From contig OY821518.1 in NCBI GenBank assembly GCA_963682025.1, positions 36,665,059 through 36,729,058 on the forward strand: a DNA stretch of 64,000 nucleotides, written 5' to 3'. Of this stretch, positions 22,779 through 34,172 are shown piece by piece. This DNA is from Cordilura impudica. Its lineage: Eukaryota; Arthropoda; Insecta; Diptera; Scathophagidae. The position numbers and the translations under genes are program-made. Under the pieces are notes generated by a model. That model saw only the letters and a list, made by a program, of their open reading frames with translations. It had not been told where the DNA came from and did not search any database. How positions within the stretch are numbered: position 1 is the first letter of the stretch; every line of letters starts with the position of its first letter.

Positions 22779-24974
22779 TTATTTGAGCAAAGTTGATTTA
22801 TTTGAGTCTGGGTAATTTTGTCTATATTCTTTCACCAATAACAATAAATACTGCTTTTGCTCTTCATTGTTGGTATGTAGTTTACTAAATTCTTCCATCA
22901 GTGCCACTCCTCGTTCTTCTATATCGTTAACAACTCTCATAGAACGAGCTACGCGTCTACCATTTATGTAATCCTCATCTTCTTCCCACGCTTCAACGTT
23001 TTTCGTTATGAAATTGGCTGAAATGCCGGTTTTACTAAAAAAAGTATTAAAGTATTTTTGGAAACAAAGTCTTCTAGTTGTTTCTTATTTATTAGACTGG
23101 CGTCTAATGTTATTCCTTTCGACGGGTTCTCAGGTCCTTCAACATCTAAAGCGTCCACAATTTTCTTTTTTGTATCAACAGAAACTTGGTCGTCAAAAAA
23201 AGCGAGTGCGACGAGCTCTTCTGATAAATACCAAAGATGACCAAGGAATTTTTTAATGGCTACAGTTCCAATTAACGCATTTACTTCATCATGGTTTTGT
23301 AGGTCATTTCTTGGAGCATAAGTCGCTGAAGGGGCTACAAACCAATACTTGACGTAAGTTGTAACAACAAATATGCAAACATCTCTTATTGATTCTGCTT
23401 CACTTTCATTAAGCCTGAATTCATTTCTAAATAAATAAATCTTCAAAAAATAAATGGCTTTATCCATCCATCTTGCTTGGTGAAGACCTCCAGGTGCTCT
23501 GAAAGAAATTCCATTTTCGGGAACACCTCCTAGGAATATTAGAGTTAGCTTCAATTGCTCTTTATAGTCGTCTCGAGGCTGAAACTGTTTTAACTGAATT
23601 TGAACGAAAGAAATTATCTCATCTGTAATATATGTCACTTTTTTTAAAACAAAAAAATCAGAAATTCCCGATTGAAAGTTTTTCCGATTAATTTTGCTCC
23701 AGGCCAACTTAAATTTTTTAAAGATCAATGTTTCAGGCCCGGTTGAAGTACCAAGGGCCTGGCGAAACACAGCTTCAAGCATTATTTGCAGAATGTGATG
23801 ACGACATGCCAGCCAAAGCATAACTTCATTCATCTTTTGTTCTAACAAAAAGCATGCACCATTTCTTCTTCCAGTATTTGTTGCAGTTGTGTCAAAGCTC
23901 ATGCATTTGATTTTTTCGCTTAGGTTCCATTCTAGTAAGGTGTCAAAAACTGCCGACGCAGCTGCAACACCTGTTCCAGCAGATAATTTTGGGACTGCAA
24001 GCAGCTTATCAATTCCCATTCTAGATACCAGGATTGGAAGACGTTCAACGAATTTATTTCCGCTGATATCTTCTATCATTTTTCCATCCCAGTGAATTGT
24101 GAATGGAACGTTAGGGTTAAACATACTTTTTAATGACTCGGCCATGATTTCTCGGAAGTCAATTCGCTGTCGACGAATAGAAGAAGTGCTTATATTATAG
24201 TTTGAAGGATCGCCACCAATGTGTTTAACTGTTTCTGTCAAAACTATAGCTGCCTTTCGGTTACTTAGCTTTGCAACGTCAAGACTCACAGCTAAATTTT
24301 CATTTAAAATTTTCTTTCTGCCTCTGCATATCTTTTTTTTTTCCGCTGGTTCAGAAGCTTTTAAAGTAGATAAAGTTTGGTCATCAGCACTTGACGAATA
24401 CGATCGATAGACTTGCTCTCACACTCCAGCATTTTTTTTGGGAATCTCTTTTATATGGGACCATTTTTCGTATTTAGCATTCCTTCTTAAAAGTGTTGAG
24501 TCTACATTACCTATTTTTCCATGCCGACTGACATTTCGCTGAGCATTTAAAAAAAGTTTATCCTCCTGTATTACAATCATGTTTAAGGCATTAGCGTGAG
24601 CAATATCGAAAAGACCTTCCAAACTAGTTGACCAGTCTTCTTCTTATTTGTTCAAGCCTTCTGAGCGCTTTGCTTTGTTTTCCTTAAGTTTCTTTAATTT
24701 TTGCCAAGAATGAAACATTATATCAATTTTATCTATTTCGCGCTTTTTTGTTTGTGTCGGTATTGCGGCCATTTCCCAAATCGCTAAGACATCGTTTGCA
24801 GTTGAAGAGCAATAGCCTCTTATGGTTAATTTGACATATATTTTGTAGTAAAAAAATACACTTAATACCTCTTTTTTTGTAGGAAGTTTGTTCTTGCATA
24901 TCTGTGGCGATACCTGTCCGGCTTATCGGACAGGTTCTATTGCGCGTAGCCGATGCTGTTGAACTTGAAGTCAT
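22779..24974 (-). pseudogene. hAT-like transposase, near full length, broken
   Basis: This would cut the element at its ends and rejoin it at 8-bp targets. The start is the ATG at 24974 (MTSSSTASATRNRTCP). A 52-base intron, 24868-24817, has GT and AG ends and joins KKR to GYCSSTANDVLAIW. Then come a helical linker and EGLFDIAHANALNMIVIQED, then an in-frame TGA near 24418. After it: IHWDGKMIEDISG (probable first Asp), CMSFDTTATNTGRRNGACF (probable second Asp), WLACRHHI (CxxH), HQARWMDKAIYFL (RW), and the C-terminal segment EERGVALMEEF in a shifted frame after a slip near 23035. Proteins of this wording occur in many arthropods. I know no gene name, and the hAT placement rests mainly on the target duplication. 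One stop and one frameshift make this copy inactive. Roughly 700 codons if repaired in thought. Confidence 0.75.
24817..24868 (-). other. Predicted 52-base intron in hAT-like gene
   Basis: On the - strand it begins GTATTAAG and ends CATAAGAG. Removing it fuses two frames that are both conserved in wording. This size is usual for fly introns. Confidence 0.6.
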
Positions 24975-25992
24975 TATAAAAAATTATCCACAAGCTGGTC
25001 TAATAAAGTAGAAGTATATGTTGTTACACTATTTTATATATTGTTTTAAATATATGTTTTTTTATAACTCACCAGCTTAGGATTAAAATCAGTTGTAAGA
25101 TTCGTTAAACCAACTTATTTGTGTCACCGATTTAAAAATTATATATATAATGTACCTATTTAAACTTATTACAATGCACATAACATAATGCTTATTTCAC
25201 AACACTCCATTAAAAACGATTTTATCGAACAGCGTACAATATTTAAATGGTAAACTATAACCGTGTATAAACAAAATGTTTGAAGACACAATCACTATTT
25301 GTAACGATCCACGTGCTGCACCGTGTGGAAGCCTTCTTATTTAACATTAAAAAACAAACCGTAACGGAAAATTTCATGCTTGATGTAGTGGTCAAATAAA
25401 AAAACTTTTGATATTGGTTTTAAATGATGAATTATTAAATATATATTTTTATATCAAATTTGTTTTTAGAAAAAGAACATTACAAACAATTTCGTGACAA
25501 GGGCTAAAAACAGCTATTAATGGTCTGGGATCTAAAATGTTAACTACTTGGGAAAATTATATGGGGCTATTTCTTGCGTGATCTTGAATAAAATTATTAT
25601 TTTAAAATTTATTGTATAAAATTATATCTTTTCTTAAATTTGAATTTAAATTTACAAACGGAAGGACGGACGGACAAAAGTTTCTAAATCGTCTCAGAAA
25701 AAGATTCTGAAAACAAATTGTGCTCTATTTATTTAAAATGCCTTATGCAATAACGGTGTACATAATTTGTTTTGTTTTATTATTTTTAAGACACGCACAC
25801 ATGGAATAAATTTTAAAGACAGCAATTTATCTCAAAACACTGAAGTTTGGGGCCCGGTAGCGACCCCTAAACATTAATGAAAAAAATTTAAAAAAATCAT
25901 GTGCTATTTTTTCACTGTACTTAATATATATTCGGGTTGGCCGACAAAAAAATCGACAAAACAAAAAAAAGTGTCATATATGAACCAGCCTA

Positions 25993-26000
25993 ATGGACAT
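25993..26000. repeat. 8-bp target duplication, right (hAT-like)
   Basis: ATGGACAT, identical to 22060-22067. Confidence 0.85.
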
Positions 26001-26732
26001 AGCCTATAAGTTTTTGTGATATTTTCATAGTCCCATATAAAGCGAACTTTTAATATAATATATTATTGAATAATATATTATTTATCTTAGTCGATGTGCC
26101 AAAAATGGGCGGGATCAGATAAGCGGGCGTGGCACCTCCCATACAAAGTAATAATTCAATATTATATACCTCGAGTGCTATGAAAGAGGTCATTTATTAA
26201 TAATAGTCGGACATCCCATACAAAAAATTATGAAGTATTACGAAGGCATCAGTCTTGAAACTTTTGACAAGTACATTATTTATCAATGTAAGTAGTCGTG
26301 GGCGAAATCGCCAAATTCAAAAATGCCCAAAATTAAGAATTGCCAAAATCGAATCGCGAGAAAGAAATATTGCCAAAAACAAAAATCTTCAAAATCAAAA
26401 ACGGAAAAAATCAAAAATCGCTAAAATCAAAAATCGCTAAAAATGAAAAATTGAAAAATGATATGCTACATTCAAGGTCATGATCTTTTCTTGGGCAGCT
26501 ATATTTACCTTGTTCCAGAACAGGATCGCTGAAAAATTTGATAATTGTTGTACCGAATGAAAAAACAAAAAACACTGTATATCAGCAAGCATTGAGATAA
26601 AAAAAATTAAAAAATAAATGAAATAAAATATTTTATTTGCACAAAACAAACTTCTTAGGAAAAATTGATTATGAAATAACACATGTCAATAAGTCTGGGA
26701 AACTCGTAGCGAAGCGCGACAGCGCATACTAT

Positions 26733-27150
26733 TTAGATAAAAAATGGTTATAGAGTATAGATATGTATGTTTGCAAAAAATGTTGGGGAGGAAAAGTAAG
26801 TGGGGGCGGCCCTACGTTTACCTCCTAGGAGTGACTCTGTGGAAGTTGCGGATTGTTTTTTTTTTTTAAGTTTATTTATTTAATCGGGCTCTCGAGTATA
26901 ATAAAAATGTATGTTTTACAATTAATATAATTTTCTTTATTTTAAATGAAAAATAGGTAATTGGTTATTGCAATGAAAGATTTTTTAAAAAACATTGCTT
27001 TTATAATAGAGGAAATAGTCAAGGATTAAAATAAAAAAAAGCAGGAAAATCCCAAATTATGCAGGTAGCCACCAAAATGGCTTGGTATTTAATTTTTTTT
27101 ATAAATTTTAAGTCTTTATTTGATATGCTGGTATCATATTTTATATTAAT
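26733..27150. other. Unassigned AT-rich DNA
   Basis: A short GC-rich piece (gtgggggcggccctacg near 26802) stands out. Otherwise nothing assignable. Confidence 0.4.
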
Positions 27151-27726
27151 GGGGGATTTCATGTCAAGTGCACCAACTTTTGAAACCGATGTCTTCCTAT
27201 CGGGATGAAATTTGCACCAAGGTTAGTCCTATTGGATAGTAGCTTAGACACAATTTTTCAACAAGATCGGTCCAGATCTCTCTGAGTTAGAGGGGATAAA
27301 AATTTGACATTTTGGCCAAACAGGTGTTTTTTCTCATCCATGTAACTTTTTACCTATTGTTCCTAGAAAATTTTCTCCCAAAGAGTTTAGATAGCCAGTA
27401 TTCGGAAAAAAATACTTTAAAAAAAAAAAAAATTGTAGACTTTTTTTTTGCTAAATTAAAGCATTTTTTGCCTTTTTTTCAAAAAGGGCATTTTTATTTT
27501 TTTTTTTCATAAGAAAGCTTAGGATTTTTCCTTTAAAAGCTTTTTGGTCGCTTAGTGGGATGGGAGTGGGATATCTATCAAAATAAATGTTTTGTGACTC
27601 AAGACAACAGTTTTTCAATTTTTCACAAATGCACTATTTTGAATTTTTTCCGATTTGTGTCTAAAACCTTACAAATAAAACTTATACTGAGAAACTAGGA
27701 AAATTAACCTTTCCGAAGGTATGTAA
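27151..27726 (+). repeat. Left long terminal inverted repeat
   Basis: Partner of 29355-29947. It contains the phrases gatcggtccagatctctctgag and ggccaaacaggtg and long A/T runs. Confidence 0.85.
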
Positions 27727-27753
27727 CATACCTTCATAACACAACAGAAGAGA

Positions 27754-28972
27754 ATGGTTCTCTGTATCCTAAAAGAGTTATTTGCAACATTTCAATCTGA
27801 ACACGAGGATGTTAGAATTGGCTTCATGAAATTAACCCAAATGAGGCCAAAACATTGCGTTTTGGCAGAAAGCAACGGAACTCACACAGTATTCGTTTGC
27901 ATTTACTATGAAAATGTTAAACTGATGTTGAAGGAAATCAACTTAAAGTATTTAACAGATGATTCGGCAGAAGATTTACACGATTACCGCGATTGCCTTA
28001 AATTGACTATGTGTCCTAATGCAACAACTTCTTGCCACTTAGGTGAATGTACCATTTACCCGAAAACCACATTCATCAAAGAAAATTTAATCAACTCTTT
28101 AGATCGAGAATATATAGAGGAGGTCAAATTTGATTCTTGGATTCAGACTGACAGATGCACATTGAAAAGAAGAAATGTGTACAGGATTGCTAAACTTGAG
28201 AACCCATGACTTTTTAGTCAAAGAGCAATGGTCATTCTTCAAGGATTTGAAGATACATTTGAAGTCTGGTGAATTCGTTATTTCGTATGATTTCGCAGAA
28301 AACTATAAATATGTTCTTCAAGATGCCATACAAGCATTCCACTTCAATAACGACCAAGCAACTATATTCACAGTAGTTATTTACTACATGAAAGATGAAA
28401 AACTGGAACACAAAAGTATGGCCATCATATCCGACGATTTAAAACATGATACCGTTGCAGTTTATGAGTACCAGAAGAGAATACTAAGATTTCTAAAATC
28501 TAAATTTACAGTAAAGAAGGTATACTACGTTTCGGACGGAGCTCGTCAGCATTTTAAAAACAAAGGTAGCCTGGCAAATCTTATGGCCCATGAAAAAGAT
28601 TTTGGAATGCCAGCTGAGTGGCATTTTCATCCTACTGCACATGGCAAAGGAGCATGTGATGGTATTGGAGCAAACCTTAAAAGGAATGCAGCGAAGTATA
28701 GCCTCCAGTGCTCTCATCAAGATCGCATCTTAGATGCGACGGCTTTATTCCATTGGGCAAAGAGTTATTGTAAAGAAACTAAAATAGTTTTTAGTAGCAA
28801 AGAGGATCATCAGGAAACATTGAAAACATTGAAGAGCAGATTCGATGCTGCGGTGACAATCGAAGGCACCGCTCAATACCATGCTTTTATACCGCTTGTC
28901 GATGGAAGACCCAAGTTGAAAAATTTTTCTGCATCTATTCAATGCGATTTCTTTCCAAAGACAACAAATTAA
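27754..28972 (+). pseudogene. Unnamed transposase-like protein, one frameshift
   Basis: Frame 1 (27754-28209) starts MVLCILKELFATF and holds IGFMKLTQMRPKHCVLAESN, GTHTVFVCIYYENVKLML and a Cys-rich CPNATTSCHLGECTIYP. It is followed by FDSWIQTDRCTL. Frame 2 (from ~28195) continues FLVKEQWSFFKDL, ISYDFAENYKYVLQD, VVIYYMKDEKLEHKSM, KKVYYVSDGARQHFKN, AEWHFHPTAHGKGACDGIG and ends KNFSASIQCDFFPKTTN at 28972. A one-base slip near 28195 separates the frames. The Asp residues in YDFAENY and VSDGA, plus the HGK..CDG box, look like an RNase H-fold DDE/D core; this is inference. I recognise this protein style from unnamed arthropod predictions but cannot attach a superfamily. No N-terminal DNA-binding domain is seen, so the gene may be 5' incomplete. 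Confidence 0.65.
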
Positions 28973-29354
28973 CCAGCAGCGAAATCAACAGCTGAACCTA
29001 GTAATGCCAAGAAAGGATTGACAAAAAAACGCCTTAAATAAAGGCGACAAAAAAGCTGGATGAAAGACTGTGTATTTAAAAATTTACAAGATTTAAATAC
29101 TTCATCAGCTAAAATAAATTAAGTATAAAAATAGTTATGATATAAATGGATCTAATGTAATTAAGATTAAATTTTATTAAATTATTTATCTTTTTATTTT
29201 TAATATTATTATTATATAATAATTTAATTATTATTACAGATACATAAAAAATAATAATTTTTCAACATTTCTATAGAAAAAAAGTGATTCTTTTCCTGAG
29301 GTTAACATATTCTGGGTATTACAGTATCGAGGGTATGAAATTTTAGTTATATAC

Positions 29355-29947
29355 GTTACATACCTTCGGAAAGGTTAATTTGTCTAGTTTCTCAGTATAA
29401 GTTTTATTTGTAAGGTTTTACACAAAAATAGGACAAAATTCAAAATAGTGCATTTGTGAAAAATTGAAAGACCGCTGTCTTGAGTTACAAAATATTTATT
29501 TTGATAGATATCCCACTCCCATCCCACTGAGCGACCAAAAAGCTCTTAAAGGAAAAATCCTAAGCTTTCTTATGAAAAAATAAAAAAAAAAAAATGCCCT
29601 TTTTGAAAAAAAAGGCAAAAAATGCTTTAATTTAGCAAAAAAAAAGTCTACAAAATTTTTTTTTTTTTTTTAAGTATTTTTTTCCGAAATACTGAAGAAA
29701 TAGCTATCTAAACTATTTGGGAGAAAATTTTCTAAGAACAATAGGTAATAAGTTACAAGAATGGGAAAAAACACCTGTTTGGCCAAAATGTCAAATTTTG
29801 ATCCCCTCTAACTCAGAGAGATCTGGACCGATCTTATTGAAAAATTGTGTCTAAACTACTATCCAATAGGACTAACCTCGGTGCAAATTTCATCCCGATC
29901 GGCAGACATCGGTTTCAAAAGATGGTGCACTTGACATGAAATCCCCC
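29355..29947 (-). repeat. Right long terminal inverted repeat
   Basis: Partner of 27151-27726, reading inward from GGGGGATTTCATGTC at 29947. Confidence 0.85.
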
Positions 29948-29991
29948 TTATATATTCTGTATTGCAATTCACTGCTTTTATATTGGCTCTT

Positions 29992-30769
29992 TATACCTTA
30001 TACCACTATGTGGTTTGGGTATAATGACTTTGTGCTGCTGTTTGTAACAACCAAAAATATTTGACCTAGACCCATCTTTAATTATACCGATCGAATCAGA
30101 ATCACTTTCTGAGTTGATTAACAATGTCCGTCCGTCCGTCCGTCCGTCTGTGTGTCCATGTAAAGCTTGTAATCAAACTGCAGGTCGCAAATATGAATAT
30201 ATTTTGATGAAATTTGGTCTGTAAGCTTTTATCGGCCATGGGATGAACGCTATTGAAATTGGTGAGACTCGGTCCATGTTCAGACCTAGCCCCCATACAA
30301 ATTACCCATATGAAATCGACATAAATTGCCATAAGATCCAAATTGTCATATAGATCTTACTCAAATTGGGTTTGTATGCGTTCATTATATCCACTAATGA
30401 GTAGTCCAAAAATGATCCCTTTGACCCCATATAGAGCTGCTTCCCGATCTTCAGTTAAATCTATTAAAAAACAAAAATATTGCACTGATTCTTCTCAAAT
30501 TTTGTTTGTACATATTTTTGCAAAATACAAGAGACTTTACCAAACATGATCAGGATCGGTCCATTTTTGGACCTAGCCCCTTTATAGATATAGCATCCGA
30601 TATGAACTTTTTTACATCTGCAGCCAAAAAAATTAATAAAAATCCCACTCAAATTTGGTTTTTGCTTATTTTCTATGTCCAGTTAGTTGGGCCTAAGAGA
30701 TAGGGTTTCTGAACGCATGGTATAGGGTATCGTATAGCCGGTCTAGACCGACTATAATTTTCTTACTTG
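29992..30769 (+). mobile_element. HINE copy 6
   Basis: Full length: TATACCTTATACCAC start, GTCC tract near 30125-30149, palindrome with one change (agccggtctagaccgac), end cttacttg. Confidence 0.8.
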
Positions 30770-30789
30770 TCTATGATTGTGGTAGAAGA

Positions 30790-31190
30790 TTGGGATGCCA
30801 TTTTTATTTTGAATAATTTGTTTGTTGTCGAGGTATATAAAAGCCTCAGGTGGAACAAGCCCCGTTTTAGGGGAATATATATATGTATCTTTCATTTATA
30901 TAGTACGGTGCCATAATAAGATTATTTTCCGTACATTGAGTACATATTAAAATATTATTTCTAATTAATTTTATTATAAAATTGTCTATTCTAATAATAT
31001 TTGCACTGTTGTATAATATCTTATTAGAAATGTACTTAATATAATTACTTTGTGAAGATCTATATAATGACGTATATGCTCTCAAACATTTCCTTTCAAA
31101 AACTCTGATCTTTTCCATGTATAATGGCGAAATGTTGCACCATATTGGGCAACCGTAGGTTATCAGTTGTGGATTGTTTTGCCAATAGTT
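30790..31190 (-). pseudogene. LINE C-terminal fragment
   Basis: On the - strand it reads GCPIWCNISPLYMEKIRVFE then RKCLRAYTSLYRSS and ADIIRID-like text (NIIRIDNFIIKLIRNN). This is the region after the RT thumb seen at the 3' end of several insect LINEs. Only about 110 codons remain. The 5' part is missing. Clade not assigned. Confidence 0.55.
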
Positions 31191-32028
31191 TTCATTTTTT
31201 TCGATGAGGAACCAATCAGCCTTATTTTATCTCCACCGTTTCTTGGCTCATGCAGAAATACATTTGCATCATGGATGATGTGAGCTATTTACAGTAGAGT
31301 GTCATGAATTGAGACAAACTTGTTATATTAAGCCTTCTAATGTAACCAATATTATAAATATAAATTTCACTAGAAGGTGTTATTGTGGCTAGCGGTATGT
31401 GAGCGTGGAATCAGCGAACCGGTGTTCCTAAAACTGGAATTGGCTGTAAATGCTTAAGTTTCTATTCACAAATGTATTCCTATACTAAAAAATTTTTATC
31501 GATAAGTATCCTAAGCATGAGAAAATCATATTTTGTTCGGACTTGGCATCGCCGTATTATAACAGAACCACAGAGTCTGCTTTGACGATTCTAAATGTAG
31601 AATTTGTATCTAAGGAGCATAACTAAGGTCAATAGAAAATTGTTGATAAAATTGGAAAAGAAACGTGTATTGCAAACCAAAAAACCTGGACTGCTTTTTA
31701 ACTAAAATCCAAATACAGCTGGCTAATATGAATGCACAGGGGATTCAGAAGGCAGTGTGTCACGTGCTTCAAAATATATGAATAGCCCATCGCTGCGGTC
31801 ATGATTTTTTTCTTTTTTTCTAGTTCTTAAATAAAATTTTTGGAACTGTTAAGCAGTCAGTTCATATTTCTTTGCACATACTTTATAAAGATAAACTCAT
31901 ATCAATATATTATTGAAGAATTTGAATTTAGTTGTTAAAAGAAAATTATTTTTCTCAAATCTAGAGGCCTCTTAGTGAGTTAGATACACATGTTTTTTAA
32001 GTTTTAAGAGAACAGGAGCCGTGTATAC
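31191..32028. other. Unassigned DNA
   Basis: I looked for a Tc1-like transposase because phrases such as CFDDSKCRIC near 31575 hint at one, but no second motif supports it. Nothing else is assignable. Confidence 0.35.
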
Positions 32029-32597
32029 TAGGCTACGTCGATTTGACAATCGATATTGTGCCATCAATTTTTCGATAGCTTTTGGCATGAGGAAAAAGAG
32101 TTGCACTACGACATGTTAGAAAAACCATTTTCGAGGCGCCCCAATTTCAATTTTTTTTTTGGCTTATTCTCAACTTTTATTTTTCAGGTGTTTTTTTTAG
32201 CAGGTAATACCAAAAAAAATCGGCCGATTTAATTTTTGGACGTGTTTTTGTCGGAAAAATTTTTTTTTCCGAATTTTTACTCTTTTTTGTTATTTTTAAG
32301 GCTTCAAACCAATTTTTATGTATTTTTTCTCGTATCAAACAGCGCATTTCAAAATAAATTCGCACGTTAGAGGTGATGGTGATATTAGTTTCTCGAAAAA
32401 AATAATTTTGAACGAGTTTTGTTCGAAAAATTGAAATCTTTGATTTTATGTCAAGTCAAAAAATATTAATTTCGATGCCTCGAAAATGATTTTTTTTTAT
32501 GTCGTAGTGGAACTTTATTTTTCTCATGCAAAAAGCTATCGAAAAATTGATGGCAAAATATCGACAAATTTTTGTTCTTACAAATCGGCTCACCCTA
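32029..32597. mobile_element. Fold-back/MITE-like element, ~120-bp inverted arms
   Basis: The left end reads TAGGCTACGTCGATTTG. The right end, read inward, is TAGGGTGAGCCGATTTG. The arms share TGCCATCAATTTTTCGATAG, CACTACGACAT and CATTTTCGAGGC in inverted order. 569 bp, no coding capacity. No clear target duplication. Confidence 0.65.
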
Positions 32598-32619
32598 ATT
32601 TCTACACAGAAAGTCGATT

Positions 32620-33900
32620 TCTTATGTGCTCTACATTCTGGTTTCTACCCCTATATTAACTTGGAAATTCCCTTTTCTCGATAAAATTCCTAAGTGTTTT
32701 CCAGCTTATATCCCCAAGATTCGCCAGGGTGGGTATGATGTCGTTGTATAGATGTCTGACCCTTATTCTCGCAAATGCAGGGCAGTAACAAAGGTAGTGT
32801 ACTTGGGTTCCGTCGTCCTCTCCTTAAGCTCTATATATGCCCGATTTTTTTCGTCTTATATATTATAGGTTAGTTCTCAGTTTAGAGTGACCGGTGAGGA
32901 TACCGCTTATGTTACTAAGTTCTCTTACATTAAGAGTTGGGATTTTCTTAGTTTTCGAAGGGTTGGGAATGCACCATCACATTTTCGTGACCCGTCCTGG
33001 TCAGTTCATCAACATTCTCCTTTCCACTTATATTACTATGTTCTGGGATCCAAATATTCTCAAGTCTGTAACCATGGAAGGTTTTTCAGAATATTCCCTT
33101 CGTATACTGCAGATTGTGTTCGTCGACACTTCCGCGATTCTATCACAGTTAACATTCATTGTATTTAACACCGGTACTTGGTTCAAAATTGTTTGGTGGT
33201 TGGCCGTATAGTATGTTATATATTCCCCTATTACCATTAGTCGTAGCATTACTAGAGCTGTCTCATATTCCATTCTAATCTCGATTGGATGTATAGACAG
33301 AATATTCTCTAAACCCCTTGTAGATGCAGTCCGTATTACACCACTTGTTCTTATGCGGCAGAGAAGAAGAAGATCAGCATCTTCTAGAGTAGTTTAACGT
33401 AGCTTTTACTTTTCACTGATTTCCATATGACTACGTTTGCGTAAGTAAGACTAGCTCTAATGACGATTTTGTATAGCCAATGTGTCATCCTCGGGTGTAG
33501 TTCCCATTTTGAATCCATAGCTCTCATAAAAGACGCCTCTATACGGTGAGCTGCTCTCGATGTAGTTCTTCCCAGCTTTTTGTAAAGTATCACCCAAGGT
33601 ATTTCACCGTTTTTATAGTTCTAAACGTTTTGCCCTAGAATCAGTGTTCATCAACAACGATTATTCACGTCTTCATAGTAAAAAGGCATATTTCAGTTTT
33701 CTCCGGGTTAACATTAACTCCTCTCGGTTGCGCCCACTTGTATGCTACATCGAGTGCATCCGATGCCCTCCTATATGTATTTCTAGGATCTTACCCCCTT
33801 AACAGTATCGTTACGCCATCTGCGTAGCAGACAGGTGTACAACATATATTGGTAATAAATGACTAACTTCTAAATCAGTTTATGGCCATAGAGAAGTTGC
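32620..33900 (-). pseudogene. LINE with RNase H domain, decayed
   Basis: The - strand carries, in order and across several frames: YADGVTILLRG (RT box 5 with the second Asp replaced by G), NVNPEKTEICLFT, a KYLGVILYKKLGR thumb, WELHPRMTHWLYKIVIRASL, NILSIHPIEIRMEYETALVM, WIPEHSNISGKENVDELTRT (the C-terminal box of RNase H) and YLCYCPAFARIRVRHLY. RNase H domains occur in I-, R1- and Loa-like LINEs, and I think Loa/R1-like is most likely. Many stops and frame changes; the catalytic pair is damaged. The 5' half is not present. Confidence 0.65.
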
Positions 33901-34172
33901 ACTGAGCAGTAGCCCGAAAATTGTTCTACAGTGTAATGCATTTTTGAGATAGAAATTTATTTTTTCTATAAAAAAACCTTCATTGTTTTTATAACTATAA
34001 ATGATAAGAATAAGAAATTATAATAAATAACTGCACTGTGCAGTAGTATCCAAATTTTTGTACACTGTTATCGGAACATTAAGAGAGAAGTGTCATGTCC
34101 TACTTTGCTCAGCGTCGAAAGGGTAACAAAATCCAGGGTCGAAATTAAAGCATGACAATACTGTTTTGATTA
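33901..34172. repeat. Paired CTGCACTGTGCAG-type motifs
   Basis: gttgcactgagcagtagcc near 33895 and actgcactgtgcagtagta near 34030 are direct relatives about 135 bp apart, each followed by aaatttttgt.ca-like text. Origin unknown. Confidence 0.35.

Larger units (their letters stand above)
22068..25992 (-). mobile_element. hAT-like transposon, 3.9 kb, long inverted arms
   Basis: Inverted ends TAGGGCGGTTCATA and TAGGCTGGTTCATA, with an exact 8-bp duplication ATGGACAT on both sides. The inverted similarity is patchy but extends about 340 bp inward (AGGGGTCGCTACCGG occurs in both arms). Each arm ends inside with a GTCC tract after a gaaacgatttag phrase (22330-22395 and the complement near 25665-25700). 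An 8-bp duplication and a transposase with CxxH and RW features support the hAT superfamily. The gene at 22779-24974 lies on the - strand. Confidence 0.8.
21948..26732 (+). mobile_element. Helitron-1 copy c, split by the hAT-like element
   Basis: The 5' part 21948-22067 matches the family (attagtacaataaag, ttggaggtaatatccgtaactactcg). The family text continues at 25993 with acatagcctataag, aaatgggcgggatc, gggcgtggcacctccc and the short cgccaaaatc-type repeats, and ends with a hairpin of the gtagcgaagcgcgac type at 26703-26720, then CTAT and host T at 26733. It is interrupted by the 3925-bp element at 22068-25992. Confidence 0.75.
27151..29947 (+). mobile_element. 2.8 kb transposon with ~0.58 kb terminal inverted repeats
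   Basis: The left arm 27151-27726 and right arm 29355-29947 are inverted copies of each other, starting GGGGGATTTCATGTCAAGTG and ending at ggtatgtaac. The arms are close in sequence, with mainly homopolymer-length changes, which suggests recent origin or gene conversion. Between them lie two frames of one transposase-like protein (27754-28972). I see no convincing target duplication: flanks read attaat and ttatat, so an imperfect TTAA or TTAT cannot be excluded. Superfamily not assigned. Confidence 0.8.

Noticed and set aside
23008..24410. + strand open frames overlapping the hAT-like transposase
   Set aside because: Shadows of the - strand coding sequence with no recognisable domain.
29941..29960. 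TTAA target duplication for the long-inverted-repeat element (would suggest piggyBac or Kolobok)
   Set aside because: The left flank gives ttaat and the right flank ttata, so the two sides do not match exactly.
31400..31860. A possible Tc1-type transposase remnant
   Set aside because: Only one weak phrase (CFDDSKCRIC) fits. No second catalytic motif and no terminal repeats were found.
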